This document shows positions 4,819 to 7,053 of a stretch of 7,053 bases of DNA, in pieces. Under the pieces are notes generated by a model that saw only the letters and a list, made by a program, of their open reading frames with translations, did not search any database and was not told where the DNA came from. Origin of the DNA: Chryseobacterium gleum (GTDB lineage Bacteria; Bacteroidota; Bacteroidia; Flavobacteriales_C; GCA-002722245); NCBI GenBank assembly GCA_945903925.1, contig CAMDPJ010000124.1, forward strand, positions 1 to 7,053, given 5' to 3'. The translations under genes and the position numbers were made by a program. Position 1 is the stretch's first letter; the number at the start of each line of letters is the position of its first letter.

Positions 4819-7053
4819 ATGCAAAATAGCGGAATTCTTAAGGTTTTGACCATTATATTGGTACTTGTTTGTGTTTACGAACTCACTTTCACTTTTAAAA
4901 CAAAAAGCGTTGAGGGCGACGCTAAAGCCAAGGCTGGTAATAGCGCCGAGAAATACAGAAGCGCCATTAAAGCCAAAGAAAGTGAAGTGGTTTTAAATCT
5001 TTTGGGTGCCGAATACACCTACAAGGAATGTAAAGAAAGAGAGATTAACTTAGGTTTGGATTTACGCGGTGGGGTGAGTGTTACAGTAGAAATCGCCTTA
5101 GAAAACTTGGTCCGTCAATTGGCTGGAGCAAATGCTCAAACGCCCGAATTTCAAATGGCTATTGCGAAAGCAAACGAAGTTAAAAAGACCAGTGCTGGTA
5201 ATTATGTAGATATATTTTATACGGCTTACCAAGATTTATCAAAAGAAGGAAAAATCAAACAATCGTTTGTTTCTCTTTTCAAAAATCAAGACAATAGCAA
5301 AGAATTGGGCGATGACGCTGCAGATAAAGATGCAGTTGCTTACTTAGAAGGCTATGCAGATAAGGCTATCGACGAGTCGTTTAGAGTTTTAAGAACAAGG
5401 GTTGTTCAATTTGGTATTGCTCAGCCTTCTATCAAAAGAGTGGGTAAATCGGGTAGAATCATGGTTGATTTACCAGGTGTTGAAGATATTGAAAGAGTAA
5501 GAAGAGTATTACAAGGTTCTGCCAACTTAGAGTTTTGGGATACTTATTCTATTAAAGATTTAGATGTTAATATCGAGGAAGCCGACAGAGAGGCTTATGC
5601 TTATGAGCAACTTTACGGTGAGGCTAAGAAAAAAGAAGTTTTAGCTGACACGACTAAAAAGGACAATGTTGTGGGTGCTTTGGTTTCTCAAAACAAAAAT
5701 GCAAAGCCAGATTCTGCTAAAAAGGTAGTTAAAGATTCTGCGGTTGACGAGACCAAAGAGGACGATATGACTAAAAAGCCTTTGTTGGCTAAACTAAGAG
5801 GGTTCAGTAATTCGAATTTTGCGGTTCTATTGGCCGATACCCCTAAAGTTAATTTCTATTTCAATTTAGCTAAAGCAAAAGGAATCCTTCCTAAAAACTT
5901 TATGTTGGGTTGGGGAAGTGAAATTATTTCAGATGAGAAGAAAGTTCAGTTTGCTACCACTTACTTCTTGAGAGGTGAAAGAGGTGCTGCTTTAGGAGGT
6001 TTAACTGGTGATGTTATTAAATATGCTGTTGCAGAAAATGACCCTTCAGATGGAAAACCAGTTGTTTCTCTTACTTTCAATGGCACAGGGATGAAAAAAT
6101 GGGCTGATATGACCCAAACATCTTTCGATTTTCAACGTCCGATTGCCATTGTAATGGACGGTTTAGTATTCTCTGCGCCAACAGCACACGACGGTCCGAT
6201 TAAAGAAGGCCGCACGCAAATTTCTGGCGGTGGGGGTAAAGACGGGTGGAATCATGATTTAGCTACAGTATTGAATGCAGGTCGTTTCCCAGCTCCGGTT
6301 AAAATTGTTGAAGAGGCTTATGTTGGACCTTCATTAGGTGAAGAGTCAATTCAAGCTGGTTTCATTTCTTTCTTAATTGCATTGTTAGCGGTATTGGTGT
6401 TTATGGCTTTCTTTTACGGACAAGCGGGTTGGATTGCCAACATTGCTTTGTTGGCCAATATATTCTTTATTATGGGTGCCCTCGCGGCCTTCCCTTTAAT
6501 ATCATTAACCCTTCCTGGTGTTGCCGGTATCGTGCTTACCGTGGGTATGTCGGTAGATGCCAACGTATTGATTTATGAGCGTATTCGTGAGGAATTGCGT
6601 GCCGGAAAAGGAGTGCAACTTGCGTTGAGCGATGGTTACAAGCATGCGATGAGTGCGATTATCGACTCCAACTTTACGCATCTTATTGTAGGTGTTATTC
6701 TATGGTACTTCGGTTCAGGTGTTATTGAAGGTTTTGCGCAAACTTTGGTTATTGGTATCCTTACTTCATTGTTTGCTGCCTTGTTTATTTCGAGAATCAT
6801 TTTTGAGTACCTTCTTAAAAAAGGTAAAAATATTTCTTTCGCTACCAAGTCTACCGAAAACTTCATGGTGGGCGCGAATTATAAGATTATAGGCAATAAG
6901 AAAAAAGCTTATGCTTTATCAATTGCCCTTTCTGTTTTGGCCATTGCTTTTATTGCAGTTCGTCAGTTCGATTATGGTGTTGATTTTACAGGAGGAAGAA
7001 CGTATATCGTTCGTTTTGATAAGGAAGTGGATGGTACGGAAGTGTCTAAAGCA
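4819..7053 (+). CDS. secDF: SecDF protein translocase subunit (fused SecD-SecF), 3'-truncated by the window edge
   Basis: The frame is open for 745 codons to the window end. SecDF is an inner-membrane RND-type protein that uses the proton gradient to pull Sec substrates into the periplasm. TM1 is residues 7-26. The periplasmic part carries GLDLRGG (79-85), LPGV (218-221), FNGTGMKKW (420-428), RPIAIVMDG (440-448) and LNAGRFPAPV (485-494). TM2-TM6 fall at about 513-534, 539-558, 562-586, 618-631 and 640-660. TM4 contains GMSVDANVLIYERIREE (576-592), whose Asp580 should be the proton-relay aspartate. A SecF TM1 (697-714) leads into DYGVDFTGG (718-726), proving the SecD-SecF fusion; the rest of SecF is outside. 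A Lys/Asp/Ala-rich linker (about 268-320) is inserted in the periplasmic region. ATG 4819 is the first start after an in-frame TGA (4810-4812). Confidence 0.96.
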   Translation, partial: MQNSGILKVLTIILVLVCVYELTFTFKTKSVEGDAKAKAGNSAEKYRSAIKAKESEVVLNLLGAEYTYKECKEREINLGLDLRGGVSVTVEIALENLVRQLAGANAQTPEFQMAIAKANEVKKTSAGNYVDIFYTAYQDLSKEGKIKQSFVSLFKNQDNSKELGDDAADKDAVAYLEGYADKAIDESFRVLRTRVVQFGIAQPSIKRVGKSGRIMVDLPGVEDIERVRRVLQGSANLEFWDTYSIKDLDVNIEEADREAYAYEQLYGEAKKKEVLADTTKKDNVVGALVSQNKNAKPDSAKKVVKDSAVDETKEDDMTKKPLLAKLRGFSNSNFAVLLADTPKVNFYFNLAKAKGILPKNFMLGWGSEIISDEKKVQFATTYFLRGERGAALGGLTGDVIKYAVAENDPSDGKPVVSLTFNGTGMKKWADMTQTSFDFQRPIAIVMDGLVFSAPTAHDGPIKEGRTQISGGGGKDGWNHDLATVLNAGRFPAPVKIVEEAYVGPSLGEESIQAGFISFLIALLAVLVFMAFFYGQAGWIANIALLANIFFIMGALAAFPLISLTLPGVAGIVLTVGMSVDANVLIYERIREELRAGKGVQLALSDGYKHAMSAIIDSNFTHLIVGVILWYFGSGVIEGFAQTLVIGILTSLFAALFISRIIFEYLLKKGKNISFATKSTENFMVGANYKIIGNKKKAYALSIALSVLAIAFIAVRQFDYGVDFTGGRTYIVRFDKEVDGTEVSKA

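Noticed and set aside
1..7053. CRISPR array, tRNA or rRNA genes, complete insertion sequence
   Set aside because: No regularly spaced direct repeats, no cloverleaf or rRNA-like segments, and no paired terminal repeats flanking the transposase could be seen.

Overview
The window looks like a piece of a Bacteroidota chromosome (AT-rich, class not determinable). Four things point there: a single-chain SecDF translocase, a secreted VCBS/FG-GAP protein with a type IX secretion (T9SS) C-terminal sorting domain, promoters of the TTTG / TAnnTTTG type, and the absence of clear Shine-Dalgarno sequences.

Layout, left to right. Positions 1-459 (+) hold the C-terminal part of a REP-associated tyrosine transposase (RAYT, Y1/HUH type) cut by the window edge. 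Positions 703-1271 (-) hold a two-gene toxin-antitoxin module: a small antitoxin followed, with a 1-nt stop/start overlap, by a RelE/ParE-fold toxin. Positions 1272-1585 are non-coding, rich in inverted repeats, and contain a good intrinsic terminator on the minus strand. Positions 1586-2267 (-) hold a second module in the opposite gene order, higB toxin then higA antitoxin. Positions 2268-2489 carry the higBA promoter and a possible decayed small ORF. Positions 2490-4661 (-) encode a 723-residue secreted VCBS protein with a T9SS tail. A 157-bp divergent intergenic region contains a clear promoter for secDF, which runs from 4819 (+) off the right edge.

The right half is housekeeping and envelope biology. 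SecDF drives Sec export into the periplasm, the route the VCBS protein must take before T9SS moves it across the outer membrane. The left half is accessory: a transposase and two adjacent toxin-antitoxin modules, the usual content of a small variable island. All genes belong to recognisable families, and I see no convincing evidence of a new multi-gene system. The less explained parts are the run of end-to-end hairpins at 1480-1567, the nested inverted repeat at 1377-1454, the palindromes around the higBA promoter, and the possible small decayed ORF after the VCBS gene.
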